This document shows positions 55,773-63,893 of a DNA stretch of 64,000 bases, one piece after another. Both the position numbers and the translations under genes were made by a program. Positions within the stretch are counted from its first letter, which is position 1. Every line of letters begins with the position of its first letter. The stretch covers positions 806,001 to 870,000 of the forward strand of contig NZ_AP027729.1 in the NCBI RefSeq assembly GCF_030296575.1, in the 5' to 3' direction. The DNA comes from Paraoerskovia sediminicola. GTDB lineage: Bacteria; Actinomycetota; Actinomycetes; Actinomycetales; Cellulomonadaceae. The notes below the pieces were generated by a model, which was not told the DNA's origin, searched no databases, and saw nothing but the letters and a program-made list of their open reading frames with translations.

Positions 55773-57024
55773 GCGGCGCGCTCCGTCAGCCGGTGCGTGA
55801 GGCTCGTCAGCTCGTCCCGCAGTGCGGGCGGCAGGGCGTCCGTCGCGTCGAGGGCTCGCCGCACGAGCTCGTCGACGCGGTCCCGGACGGCGTCCACCGC
55901 GCCGTGGCGCACCATCAGCCCGCGCACCTGCTCGGCGCCGGTCTCGTCGAGGTCGGGGTCACCCACGAGCCGGTCGAGCAGCTCCCGGTCCCGGCCGTCC
56001 GCGCGTCGGTACGTGATGGCGAGCAGGTGGGTCCGCTTGCCCTCCCGCAGGTCCGAGAGGACCGACTTGCCCGTGACCCCGGGGTCGCCGAACACGCCGA
56101 GCAGGTCGTCGACGAGCTGGAAGGCGATGCCGACCGGGTCGCCGAACGCCTCGAGCGCGCGGCGCTCGGCCGCCCCGGCGCCCGCGAGCACCGCCCCCGA
56201 CAGGAGCGGGACGGTGCAGGTGTACGTGGCGGTCTTCAGCCGTGCGACGCGCTCGGTGTCGACCGACTGCGCGCCCTGCGTCTGGCTGACGATGTCGAGC
56301 AGCTCGCCCGCGACGGTCGTATGGATCGAGCGGACGAGGAGGAGACCAGCTCCGTCTGGATGGCGGGCGCCAGCGGCGCGCGCAGCACGATCTCGACGGC
56401 GGCCGAGATCGCGAGGTCCCCGCCGAGGACCGCGGCGGCCTGGACACGGTCGTCGGACGCCGCGGGGTCGCGACCTGAGTCGCGGTCGCGGGCGCGCTGC
56501 ATGCCGGCGAGGTTGGGACGCCCGCGCCGCTGCTCGTCGTGATCCAGCAGGTCGTCGTGGACGAGCATCGCGGTGTGCAGCAGCTCCTGTGCGGCCGCCA
56601 CCGCGGCCACGCCGCCGCTCTCCGACGCCAGGGGCGGGACGCCGTCCGACGCCGGACCCTCACCGTCGAGCAGGCCGTGGTACGCGGTCAGGACGAGCCG
56701 GGGCCGCACCAGCTTGCCGCCGATCTGCTCGGCGAGGTCGGACCACAGCCGCCCGGCCACGGGGTGGAGCGCCTCCGCGACGCCCGAGGACTCCGTCATG
56801 TACGCGTCGAGCGCCCCGCGCACGTCGGTCAGCCGCCGCTCGACGAGCTCCCCGAGCGAGGGCTGGCCCTGGCGGGGAGCACCGGGTCGAGCTCCGGGTC
56901 GAGAAGTAGGTCGAGCAAGGCCCGTGGGCGCGGCGACGACCCCCGGCGACTCGACGGCCGTCCCGCCGTCGCGGAGATCCGGCCAGGCGAGTCCCGAGCG
57001 CGGGCCGGCATGGTCGTCGAGCAT
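55769..57024 (-). CDS. crtE: Geranylgeranyl diphosphate synthase (CrtE/IdsA-like), frameshifted in this sequence
   Basis: A trans-polyprenyl synthase supplying GGPP, 418 residues when one base is restored. First Asp-rich motif AMLVHDDLLDHDEQRRGRP; a base missing near 56342 separates PAIQTELV from LLVRSIHTTVAGELLDI. The second Asp-rich motif is FQLVDDLLGVFGDPGVTGKSVLSDLREGKRT. The N-terminal 60 residues are a Pro/Gly-rich extension. It starts the crt operon; a promoter with TTGCTC and TATGCT puts the transcript start on the ATG itself. Confidence 0.87.
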
Positions 57025-57027
57025 TTA

Positions 57028-57058
57028 CTCAGCATACTGAGGACTTTGCGCCGAGCAA
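57028..57058 (-). promoter_or_regulatory. Promoter and palindromic operator of the carotenoid operon
   Basis: On the minus strand: -35 TTGCTC (57058-57053), 16-bp spacer, -10 TATGCT (57036-57031), then 6 nt to the crtE ATG, so the mRNA is probably leaderless. CTCAG-CATA-CTGAG (57028-57041) is a perfect inverted repeat covering the -10, a likely repressor site; MarR-type CrtR repressors are known for crt operons in related bacteria, but none is encoded here. Confidence 0.6.
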
Positions 57059-57075
57059 CCGTTGTCAGGCGTCCG

Positions 57076-58059
57076 TCAGACGTCGATGCGTCGCGGGCCG
57101 GCCTGCCACGCCTCCCATGCGGACGCGATGATGACCGGCAGGTCGCGCTCCGCCTGCCAGCCGAGCACGGTGTTGATGCGCTCGGGAGAGGCGACCAGCT
57201 GCGGCGGGTCCCCGGCGCGGCGCGGCAGGACGTCGGCCGTCACGTCGAGGCCGGAGACGGCACCGATCTGGTCGATCACCTCGCGCACCGAGGCCCCCGT
57301 CCCGGTGCCCACGTTGAACACGTCGTGCTCCCGCTCGGCGGACTCCAGGTACTGCAGGGACGCGACGTGGGCGTCGGCGAGGTCGCGCACGTGGATGTAG
57401 TCGCGGATGCACGTGCCGTCGGGCGTCGGGTAGTCGTCCCCGAAGATCTTGGGGCGCTCGCCGCGCTCCAACCGGTCGAGCACCATCGGTACGAGGTTCA
57501 GCACCGCGGGGTCGCCCAGGTCGGGCCACCCGGCCCCGGCGACGTTGAAGTAGCGGAGGGCGACGAAGCGCAGGCCCCACGCCCGGGCCGCGGCGCGCGC
57601 GAGCCACTCGCAGATCAGCTTGGTCTCCCCGTAGGGGTTGATCGGCTCCGCGTGCAGCTTCTCCTCGACGAGCGACACCGCAGGCATGCCGTAGGCCGCA
57701 GCGCTGGACGAGAACACCAGGCGATCGACCTTCGCGACCTCCATCGCGGTGAGGAGGTTGGTGAGCCCGCCGACGTTCTGCTGGTAGTACCAGGCCGGCT
57801 TCTCCACCGACTCGCCGACCTGCTTGCGCGCGGCGAAGTGGACCACGGCCGTGACCGAGTGCTCGCGCATGACGCGCTCGAGCAGCTCGGGCGCCTCCGG
57901 CGCGGCCAGGTCGCACTCGACCAGCGGCGCCTCGCCCACGCGGTCCGCGCGACCCGTGCTCAGGTCGTCGACCACCACGACGCGCTCGCCGCTCTCCTGA
58001 AGGAGGCGCACCACGTGTGCCCCGATGTAGCCCGCTCCGCCGGTCACCAGAATCGTCAT
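57076..58059 (-). CDS. galE: UDP-glucose 4-epimerase
   Basis: A 327-residue short-chain dehydrogenase-type epimerase interconverting UDP-glucose and UDP-galactose. NAD-binding MTILVTGGAGYIGAHVV, catalytic SSSAAAYG and YGETK (Tyr-x-x-x-Lys), and ALRYFNVAGA are present, with IRDYIHVRDLADAHV near the C-terminus. TAGCCT at 58066-58071 lies 6 nt before the ATG, so it is probably leaderless. It is 51 bp upstream of crtE in the same direction but has its own promoter, and crtE does too. Confidence 0.95.
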   Translation of the reverse strand: MTILVTGGAGYIGAHVVRLLQESGERVVVVDDLSTGRADRVGEAPLVECDLAAPEAPELLERVMREHSVTAVVHFAARKQVGESVEKPAWYYQQNVGGLTNLLTAMEVAKVDRLVFSSSAAAYGMPAVSLVEEKLHAEPINPYGETKLICEWLARAAARAWGLRFVALRYFNVAGAGWPDLGDPAVLNLVPMVLDRLERGERPKIFGDDYPTPDGTCIRDYIHVRDLADAHVASLQYLESAEREHDVFNVGTGTGASVREVIDQIGAVSGLDVTADVLPRRAGDPPQLVASPERINTVLGWQAERDLPVIIASAWEAWQAGPRRIDV

Positions 58060-58065
58060 GCCGTC

Positions 58066-58071
58066 AGGCTA
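58066..58071 (-). promoter_or_regulatory. Candidate -10 element for leaderless galE
   Basis: TAGCCT on the minus strand, followed by GACGGC and then the galE ATG. The upstream region is unusually AT-rich (58081-58115), which would help promoter opening. Confidence 0.45.
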
Positions 58072-58120
58072 CCGCCGATGCGGCGATTTGTTCAGCATTG
58101 TTGGATTACGTTTGTTTGTG

Positions 58121-58474
58121 TCAGCCCCATCCGAGGGCGTGGAGCCGCTCGTCGTCGATGCCGAAGTGGTGCGCGATCTCGTGCACCACCGTGACCGCGA
58201 CCTCCTCGACCACCTCGTCGCGATCCTGGCAGAACGCCAGGGTCGGGTTGCGGAACACCGTGATGCGATCAGGCAGGGCGCCGGCGGCCCACCCCAGGTC
58301 GCGCTCCGTGAGGGGGACGCCCTCGTAGAGCCCGAGCAGGGTCGGGTCCTCGGACGGGGCATCGTCCTCGACGAGCACCACCACGTTGTCCATCTGATCG
58401 GTCAACTCTCGGGGCACGAGGTCCAGGGCGTCGCTGACGGCTGCCTCGAAGTCTTCGCGCGTCATCTCCACCAC
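58121..58474 (-). CDS. Minimal zincin metallopeptidase (MTG1/PF06262-type)
   Basis: A 117-residue protein with the zincin motif VTVVHEIAHHFGIDDERLHALGWG at its C-terminus: HExxH plus a downstream Asp as third ligand. The family is small, widespread in Actinobacteria and of unknown substrate. The N-terminal MTREDFEAAVSDALDLVPRELTDQMDNVVVLVEDD is conserved in it. I chose GTG 58474 (VVEMTREDF) because GGGGGA lies about 10 nt upstream and homologues start with a residue or two before EM; ATG 58465 and ATG 58492 are alternatives. Confidence 0.82.
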   Translation of the reverse strand: MVEMTREDFEAAVSDALDLVPRELTDQMDNVVVLVEDDAPSEDPTLLGLYEGVPLTERDLGWAAGALPDRITVFRNPTLAFCQDRDEVVEEVAVTVVHEIAHHFGIDDERLHALGWG

Positions 58475-58511
58475 CGCACCATCGTCCCCCATCCGGAGTG
58501 CAGCCCGGGCT

Positions 58512-58541
58512 TTGCGCGGCGCTCGCGCGCCGCCGTATGCT
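58512..58541 (+). promoter_or_regulatory. Candidate promoter of tRNA-Glu
   Basis: TTGCGC (58512-58517), 18-bp spacer, TATGCT (58536-58541); the tRNA begins 68 bp downstream. Confidence 0.5.
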
Positions 58542-58608
58542 GAGGTCCGTCCTTGCCGCACCCCGGCGACCCTCGGCCGATGCCGTCGGCCCGGGAGGCC
58601 TCGGACGG

Positions 58609-58681
58609 GCCCCCATCGTCTAGCGGCCTAGGACCCCGCCCTTTCACGGCGGTAGCACGGGTTCGAATCCCGTTGGGGGTA
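58609..58681 (+). tRNA. tRNA-Glu (TTC)
   Basis: Acceptor GCCCCCA/TGGGGGT (with one G-T pair), D arm GTCTAGCGGCCTAGGAC, anticodon loop CCTTTCACG with anticodon TTC, T arm ACGGG-TTCGAAT-CCCGT. CCA is not encoded. It begins a cluster of three tRNA genes, each with its own spacer. Confidence 0.95.
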
Positions 58682-58808
58682 CGGTTCGGAAAGGCACCAG
58701 GAGACGTGGACCGGCCAGCCCCACCCCCGAAAGCGATGCTCGACGGAGCGGGGAGCCAGTGTCTCCGAGCGCCACCCACACCTGCTCCACCGCGGTCGAC
58801 AGACGATT

Positions 58809-58837
58809 TTAAGTCTGCGCCCCACGTGGGGTAAGGT
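58809..58837 (+). promoter_or_regulatory. Candidate promoter of tRNA-Asp
   Basis: TTAAGT (58809-58814), 17-bp spacer, TAAGGT (58832-58837), in an AT-richer patch. The tRNA starts 28 bp downstream. The spacer holds the hairpin CCCCACGTGGGG. Confidence 0.5.
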
Positions 58838-58865
58838 TCTCTCGGTTCGCACGGCGGACCAGCAA

Positions 58866-58939
58866 GGCCCTGTAGCGCAGTTGGTTAGCGCGCCGCCCTG
58901 TCACGGCGGAGGTCGCGGGTTCAAGTCCCGTCAGGGTCG
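58866..58939 (+). tRNA. tRNA-Asp (GTC)
   Basis: Acceptor GGCCCTG/CAGGGTC, D arm GCGC-AGTTGGTTA-GCGC, anticodon loop CTGTCAC (GTC) on CCGCC/GGCGG, T arm GCGGG-TTCAAGT-CCCGT. Discriminator G, as expected for Asp. Followed by a hairpin at 58951. Confidence 0.96.
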
Positions 58940-58950
58940 CTCGGCAAGTC

Positions 58951-58973
58951 CGCCCGGTCATCATGACCGGGCG
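58951..58973 (+). terminator. Hairpin between tRNA-Asp and tRNA-Phe
   Basis: CGCCCGGTCA-TCA-TGACCGGGCG, a 10-bp perfect stem with 3-nt loop, followed by TTCGTGT. It is 11 bp after tRNA-Asp and 10 bp before tRNA-Phe, so it may act as a terminator or processing site. Confidence 0.65.
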
Positions 58974-58983
58974 TTCGTGTCAG

Positions 58984-59056
58984 GGCTCTGTAGCTCAGTT
59001 GGTAGAGCGTTCGACTGAAAATCGAAAGGTCACCGGATCGACGCCGGTCGGAGCCA
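58984..59056 (+). tRNA. tRNA-Phe (GAA)
   Basis: Acceptor GGCTCTG/CGGAGCC, D arm GCTC-AGTTGGTA-GAGC, anticodon loop CTGAAAA (GAA) on TTCGA/TCGAA, T arm CACCGG-ATCGACG-CCGG. Discriminator A. The T loop reads ATCGACG instead of the common TTCGANT, a small oddity also seen in other actinobacterial tRNA-Phe. Confidence 0.93.
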
Positions 59057-59062
59057 CCCACC

Positions 59063-59096
59063 ACGAAGGCCCCGGGATCACTCCCGGGGCCTTCGT
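59063..59096 (+). terminator. Intrinsic-type terminator after tRNA-Phe
   Basis: ACGAAGGCCCCGGGA-TCAC-TCCCGGGGCCTTCGT: a perfect 15-bp stem with a tetraloop, 6 bp after the tRNA. Ends CTTCGTC like the one at 38832. Confidence 0.85.
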
Positions 59097-59229
59097 CATG
59101 CCCGCACACCTCGAATACCTGGGCTCACCCGGCCGACCTCACCGGACCGCCGAGACCCCAGCGACTTGCGTCGGCCACCGGGTCCCTGTTGAGTGGTCCC
59201 GTCGGTGGCCGTGGCTGGAAGGGTGACAC

Positions 59230-59675
59230 ATGAGTGACTGGGACGACGGCCGAGAGCCGCCCAAGCCCTCGATCGGCACGCTGGTCGAGCGGCTGTCCGA
59301 GCAGGCGACACGTCTCGTCCGCTCGGAGATCGCGCTCGCCAAGACGGAGCTGACCAAGAAGCTCACGCACGCGGGCATCGCCATCGGGCTCTTCGTGGCC
59401 GCTGGTGTGCTCGCGCTCTACGGACTCGGCTGGCTCTTCTTCGCCGCGTACGCCGGCATCGCCGAGGCGCTCGCGCCGTGGCTCGCTGCCCTCATCCTCG
59501 GTGTCGCGATCCTGATCGTCGTCGCGGTCCTCGCGCTCGTCGGCAAGAAGCAGCTGTCCCGCGGCGTCCCCCGACGCCCGAGACGGCCATCCAGAGCGTC
59601 AAGGACGACATCGCGGCGGTGAAGGACGGGGCCACCGGCCCCGCGGCGGACAACGGGACGAAGGTGGGCAAGTGA
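59230..59675 (+). CDS. Phage-holin-superfamily-III-like membrane protein, frameshifted near the end
   Basis: A 148-residue two-helix membrane protein found paired with DUF3618 in Actinobacteria. SIGTLVERLSEQATRLVRSEIALAKTELTKK is the amphipathic N-terminus of the family; helices are GIAIGLFVAAGVLALYGLGWLFF and WLAALILGVAILIVVAVLALV. One base missing in the CCCCC run at 59568-59572 separates LSRGVP from TPETAIQSVKDDIAAVKDGA. Restored, the stop overlaps the next start. GGAAGGGTGACAC precedes the ATG. Confidence 0.8.
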
Positions 59676-59956
59676 GCAACGACTCCCAGGCGGATCTCGA
59701 GTCCGAGATCTCGCGCACCCGCGCTGAGCTCGCAGCCACGATCGACGAGCTCACCACCCGGCTGCACCCCAAGACGCAGGCCAAGAACGCCGCCGACGCC
59801 GCGAAGCAGGCCGCGGACGACGCGAAGGACTTCGTCACGGGGCAGGGGCTCCCGGGCGTCGACAACCGTGACCGCAACGCCAAGGTGCTGCTCGCGACCG
59901 CGGCCGCCGGCGTGGCCCTCGTCGTGGCGATCGTGGTGCGCGCGACCCGGTCCTGA
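59672..59956 (+). CDS. DUF3618 protein
   Basis: A 94-residue protein with DLESEISRTRAELAATIDELTTRLHPK, the DUF3618 signature helix, a heptad-rich Ala linker and a C-terminal membrane helix VLLATAAAGVALVVAIVV. Translated from a GTG overlapping the holin-like stop (GTGA). The pair probably forms a membrane complex of unknown function. Confidence 0.85.
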   Translation: MSNDSQADLESEISRTRAELAATIDELTTRLHPKTQAKNAADAAKQAADDAKDFVTGQGLPGVDNRDRNAKVLLATAAAGVALVVAIVVRATRS

Positions 59957-60061
59957 GTCGCCCCGGGTCCGCCTGAGACCCGGACCACGTCGTTCGGGAC
60001 GATTCAGCACGTCGTTCCGGGCGGTCCAGGCGCTCTTCAGGACGGTGCAGCCTGGTCCAGG

Positions 60062-60119
60062 CCTAGGATCAGCCCTGGTTCTCGTCGGCGCCTAGATTCA
60101 GGCCTGGTTCTCGTCAGCG
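60062..60119. repeat. 29-bp tandem duplication at the 3' end of bldC
   Basis: Copies 60062-60090 and 60091-60119 agree at 25 of 29 positions; the shared core is CCTGGTTCTCGTC. The second copy carries the last codons and stop of bldC; the first repeats them just beyond the stop. Confidence 0.75.
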
Positions 60120-60307
60120 TCCTCGCTGGCCGCTCCGAGCAGCGCCCGGACCTCGGACTCCTTGTACCGGCGGTGCCCGCCGAGCGTCCGGATCGAGGAG
60201 ATCTTGCCGGCCTTGGCCCACCGCGTCACGGTCTTCGGATCGACCCGGAACAGCGCAGCCACCTCAGCAGGAGTGAGCAAGACCTCGGGATCTCCGTGAT
60301 TGGACAT
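60098..60307 (-). CDS. bldC: BldC-type MerR-like transcriptional regulator
   Basis: A 69-residue DNA-binding protein consisting of one winged helix: LLTPAEVAALFRVDPKTVTRWAKAGKISSIRTLGGHRRYKESEVRALL. In Streptomyces BldC binds head-to-tail on direct repeats and delays development; in non-sporulating relatives its role is unclear. GGAGGCGCGTC precedes the ATG at 60307. The last codons are duplicated downstream (60062-60119). Conserved neighbourhood with DUF3073 and purM. Confidence 0.92.
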   Translation of the reverse strand: MSNHGDPEVLLTPAEVAALFRVDPKTVTRWAKAGKISSIRTLGGHRRYKESEVRALLGAASEDADENQA

Positions 60308-60637
60308 GACGCGCCTCCGGTCCGGCCACGGTCCCGACGACCCCCACGGTCGATGACACAATGGATCGCGCCCAAGCACCATTGTCCCAGGATGGGCGGA
60401 TTCCACCTCTTGGGAAATGGGTGAACTTATAGGGGTTTGAACCCTCCGCCCGCTCTCCCCGCAGAACGGTGCACCTCGGGGCGGTCGGCAGAGCAGAACG
60501 GGACACGCGTCACGCTCGGCCAGGTGGAGGGAATAGCCCGGGCCGTTGTATCGTTGCCCCGGACATACGACAGTACATTCCGGGGCCGCGCGTGGAAGCA
60601 CGCAGCCGCCCCGCTCCTAGTTGAGGGGGTCGGAGCC
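60308..60637. other. Divergent intergenic region between bldC and the DUF3073 gene
   Basis: 330 bp without a gene I can support. It holds an inverted repeat ACAATGG/CCATTGT (60358-60385), a perfect palindrome GGGTTTGAACCC (60433-60444), an AT-rich patch ACTTATAGG before it, and TACATT near 60573 as a possible -10 for the DUF3073 gene. On the minus strand GGGACAATGG occurs here and again at the purF promoter. Confidence 0.5.
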
Positions 60638-60835
60638 ATGGGCCGCGGCCGTCAGAAGGCAAAGCACACCAAGGTTGCACGGGAGCTGAAGTACTACAGC
60701 CCCGAGACCAACTATGCGGCGCTCGAGCGTGAGCTCGGTCATCCCAGCACCGGGGTCGCGACGGAGTCCCGTCGCCCGTCCGACGACTCGGACACCGAGG
60801 ACGACGACTACTCGCGGTGGTCCGACGAGCGTTGA
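60638..60835 (+). CDS. DUF3073 protein
   Basis: A 65-residue small acidic protein beginning MGRGRQKAKHTKVARELKYYSPETNYAALERELG, the DUF3073 signature, with a Ser/Asp-rich tail (DDSDTEDDDYSRW). Found throughout Actinobacteria next to bldC and purM; no function known. GGGGGTCGGAGCC precedes the ATG. Confidence 0.93.
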   Translation: MGRGRQKAKHTKVARELKYYSPETNYAALERELGHPSTGVATESRRPSDDSDTEDDDYSRWSDER

Positions 60836-61053
60836 CGCTCCGGCGTCTCCATGTCGCGCGCAGCGGCTGATCTCACGGTCGACGTACGCCTGTGGTTCCG
60901 TCGCCGACCTCAGGGTCGGCCCTTGGCCGGCCGAGGTTCTTGACGATCGCGCCGGGAGCTCGGGCCGGTCGCCGTCCGGCACCGAGCCGACCAGGCCGGG
61001 CAGCCGGTGCGCTGGGCGCCCGTCTCTCCTGACGCGACCGGGCTGGGAGCCCG

Positions 61054-62169
61054 TCAGCCCCGGTAGTCGTTGACCAGCCGGACCGCTCCGGCATCGACGC
61101 CCTTCGTGCCCGCCACCAGGCCGCTACGGTCGGCCGCGGGGTCGTCCTGGTCCACCTGGCCGAGCACCCACGCCGGGACGCCGAGGGCCGCGCAGCGCGC
61201 CAACGCGTCGTCCGCCCCCTCGCTCCCCACCACGGCGACCATGCCGACACCGAGGTTCAGGGTGTTCTCCAGGTCCGTGCGGGGCACCGCTCCGAGGTCG
61301 CGGACGACGCGGAACACGGGTGGGACGTCCCAGCTCGCCCGGTCCACCGTCGCGACGAGGCCTGCCGGGAGCACCCGCGCGAGGTTCGCGGCGAGCCCGC
61401 CACCGGTGACGTGCGTGAACGCGTGGACCTGAGCCTTCGGGTCGCGCGCGAGCGCGAGGCAGTCAGCCGAGTACACGCGGGTCGGCTCGAGCAGCTCCTC
61501 GCCGAGCGTCCGGCCGAATTCCTCGACGTGCCGGTCGAGCGTCCAGCCGGCGTGGCCGACGACGGCCCGCACCAGCGAATATCCGTTCGAGTGGATCCCC
61601 GAGGCGGCCATCCCGATGAGGACGTCGCCGGCTGTCACCTTGTCCGGCCCCAGGAGGTCGTCGGCCTCGACGACCCCGGTCGCGGCACCCGCGACGTCGT
61701 ACTCGTCCTCACCGAGCAGTCCGGGGTGCTCGGCGGTCTCGCCACCGACCAGCGCGGTGCCGGCGACCTCGCACGCTGCGGCGATCCCGCGGACGACGTC
61801 GGCGATCCTCTCCGGGTGGACCTTGCCGCACGCGATGTAGTCGGTCATGAACAGCGGCTCGGCGCCGACCACGGCGATGTCGTCGACGACCATGCCGACG
61901 AGGTCGAAGCCGATCGTGTCGTGCACGTCCATGGCCTGCGCGATCGCGACCTTGGTACCGACGCCGTCGGTCGACGTGGCCAGGAGCGGACGGCGGTAGG
62001 ACGACACCGCGGAGAAGTCGTACAGTCCCGCGAAACCGCCGACCCCGCCGAGCACCTGGGGGCCGTGCGTGCGCCGGACGGCGTCCTTCATCAGCTCGAC
62101 GGCCCGGTCCCCGGCCTCGGTGTCGACTCCGGCTGCGGCGTAGGTGATGCCCTCGGGCGCGTCGGTCAT
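61054..62169 (-). CDS. purM: Phosphoribosylformylglycinamidine cyclo-ligase
   Basis: A 371-residue enzyme forming aminoimidazole ribotide, step five of purine synthesis. Family stretches: ITYAAAGVDTEAGDRAVELMK, LLATSTDGVGTKVAIAQ, FDLVGMVVDDIAVVGAEPLFMTDYIACGK, ALVGGETAEHPG and GIHSNGYSLVR. Usual length. It lies 101 bp after purF in the same direction; the gap has no gene. The 218 bp downstream of it (60836-61053) also hold nothing recognisable. Confidence 0.97.
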   Translation of the reverse strand: MTDAPEGITYAAAGVDTEAGDRAVELMKDAVRRTHGPQVLGGVGGFAGLYDFSAVSSYRRPLLATSTDGVGTKVAIAQAMDVHDTIGFDLVGMVVDDIAVVGAEPLFMTDYIACGKVHPERIADVVRGIAAACEVAGTALVGGETAEHPGLLGEDEYDVAGAATGVVEADDLLGPDKVTAGDVLIGMAASGIHSNGYSLVRAVVGHAGWTLDRHVEEFGRTLGEELLEPTRVYSADCLALARDPKAQVHAFTHVTGGGLAANLARVLPAGLVATVDRASWDVPPVFRVVRDLGAVPRTDLENTLNLGVGMVAVVGSEGADDALARCAALGVPAWVLGQVDQDDPAADRSGLVAGTKGVDAGAVRLVNDYRG

Positions 62170-62270
62170 GGCTGTCCTGTCGTTCGGTGGGCGGGTCCCG
62201 GGCAGGTCGGCTGCTCAGCGGCTGCCGCGCCCTGCCGTGCTGGTCATGGGGCTAGGTCAGGGGTGACGGG

Positions 62271-63818
62271 TCATGGGTGGTCGAGGGCGGTGCCGCCCCC
62301 GGCCCCGACGCTGAGCGAGTGCAGGCCGTCCTCGGGCGAACCGAGCGGGAGCTCCGCCTGCTCGAGCAGGCCCTTGCCCAGCTGGTGCTCCGGCGGCAGC
62401 GTGATCGGGTAGTCCCCCGTGAAGCATGCGGTGCAGAGCTGCGACTCCGACTGCTCGGTCGCCGCGATCATGCCGCTCTCGGAGATGTAGCCGAGCGAGT
62501 CCGCACCGAGCGACGAGCCGATCTCGGCGGGGCCGAGCCCGTTCGCGATGAGCTCCGCGCGCGACGCGAAGTCGATGCCGTAGTAGCACGGCCACTTCAC
62601 GGGGGGCGAGGAGATCCGCACGTGCACCTCGGCCGCCCCGGCCTCGCGCAGCATGCGGATCAGCGCGCGCTGGGTGTTGCCCCGGACGATCGAGTCGTCG
62701 ACGACGACCAGGCGCTTGCCGCGGATCACGTCGCGCAGCGGATTGAGCTTGAGCCGGATCCCGAGCTGCCGCAGGGTGTCGGACGGCTGGATGAACGTGC
62801 GCCCGACGTAGGCGTTCTTCGTCAGGCCCTGGCCGAAGGGGATCCCGGAGGCCTGGGCGTAGCCGACCGCCGCCGGGGTGCCGGACTCCGGCACGGGCAT
62901 GACCAGGTCGGCCTCGACGGGGTGCTCGTTGGCGAGGACCCGCCCCATCTCGACGCGTGCTGCGTGCACCGAGCGGCCGTTGATGGAGGTGTCGGGCCGG
63001 GCCAGGTAGACGTACTCGAAGACGCAGCCGGCGCGGTCGATGGGGGCGAACCGGGTCGACCGGAGTCCCTGCTCGTCGATCGCGATGAGCTCACCGGGCT
63101 CGACCTCGCGGACGAAGGACGCGCCGACGATGTCGAGCGCGGGAGTCTCGCTGGCGACGACCCAGCCGCGCTCGAGCCGCCCGAGCACGAGCGGACGCAC
63201 GCCCTGCGGGTCGCGGGCCGCGTACAGCGTGCGCTCGTCCATGAAGACGAGCGAGAACGCGCCGCGCAGCTTGGGCAGGACCTCGAGCGCCGTGGCCTCC
63301 AGCGTGTGGTCCGCGTCGCCCGCGAGGAGCGCGGTGACGAGCGCCGTGTCGGTCGTGTTACCACGCGCGAGCTCGCCGCGGCGCTGCGCGCCGTAGCGTT
63401 CCGCGACGAGGTTCACGAGGTCGGCGGAGTTCGTCAGGTTGCCGTTGTGCCCGAGCGCGACCGTGCCGTTGTGGGTCGCGCCGAGCGTCGGCTGCGCGTT
63501 CTCCCAGGTCACCCCACCGGTCGTGGAGTACCGGCAGTGCCCGACGGCGAGGTGCCCCTGGAGCGCGCCGAGCGCGGTCTCGTCGAACACCTGGGAGACG
63601 AGACCCATGTCCTTGTAGACGAGGATCTGCTCGCCGTTGCTCGTCGCGATGCCGGCCGACTCCTGGCCGCGGTGCTGCAGCGCGTAGAGACCGAAGTAGG
63701 CGAGCTTGGCGACCTCCTCGCCGGGAGCCCAGACCCCGAACACCCCGCAGGCGTCCTGCGGGCCCTTCTCGCCGGGCATCAGGTCGTGACTGAGTCGTCC
63801 GTCTCCGCGAAGTGGCAC
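62271..63818 (-). CDS. purF: Amidophosphoribosyltransferase
   Basis: A 515-residue enzyme for the first committed step of purine synthesis. The N-terminal nucleophile Cys follows a propeptide: KGPQDACGVFGVWAPG; glutaminase residues RGQESAG and HNGNLTNS; the PRPP motif is RLVVVDDSIVRGNTQ. Four cysteines for the [4Fe-4S] cluster of the Bacillus-type enzyme appear likely (CVFEY, WPCYYGIDF, CTACF). GTG 63818 is preceded by GACAAT and 6 nt, suggesting a leaderless mRNA. It heads a purF-purM unit. Confidence 0.97.
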   Translation of the reverse strand: MPLRGDGRLSHDLMPGEKGPQDACGVFGVWAPGEEVAKLAYFGLYALQHRGQESAGIATSNGEQILVYKDMGLVSQVFDETALGALQGHLAVGHCRYSTTGGVTWENAQPTLGATHNGTVALGHNGNLTNSADLVNLVAERYGAQRRGELARGNTTDTALVTALLAGDADHTLEATALEVLPKLRGAFSLVFMDERTLYAARDPQGVRPLVLGRLERGWVVASETPALDIVGASFVREVEPGELIAIDEQGLRSTRFAPIDRAGCVFEYVYLARPDTSINGRSVHAARVEMGRVLANEHPVEADLVMPVPESGTPAAVGYAQASGIPFGQGLTKNAYVGRTFIQPSDTLRQLGIRLKLNPLRDVIRGKRLVVVDDSIVRGNTQRALIRMLREAGAAEVHVRISSPPVKWPCYYGIDFASRAELIANGLGPAEIGSSLGADSLGYISESGMIAATEQSESQLCTACFTGDYPITLPPEHQLGKGLLEQAELPLGSPEDGLHSLSVGAGGGTALDHP

Positions 63819-63893
63819 ACCGCCATTGTCCCACAGCGACCGCGAGCGGCCGAGCCCCGTCCGTGGCCGACGACGCCCCTGATCACAGGCCTG

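Noticed and set aside
58984..59056. tRNA-Phe as defective because of the ATCGACG T loop
   Set aside because: All four stems pair and anticodon and discriminator are correct; the loop variant alone does not imply loss of function.
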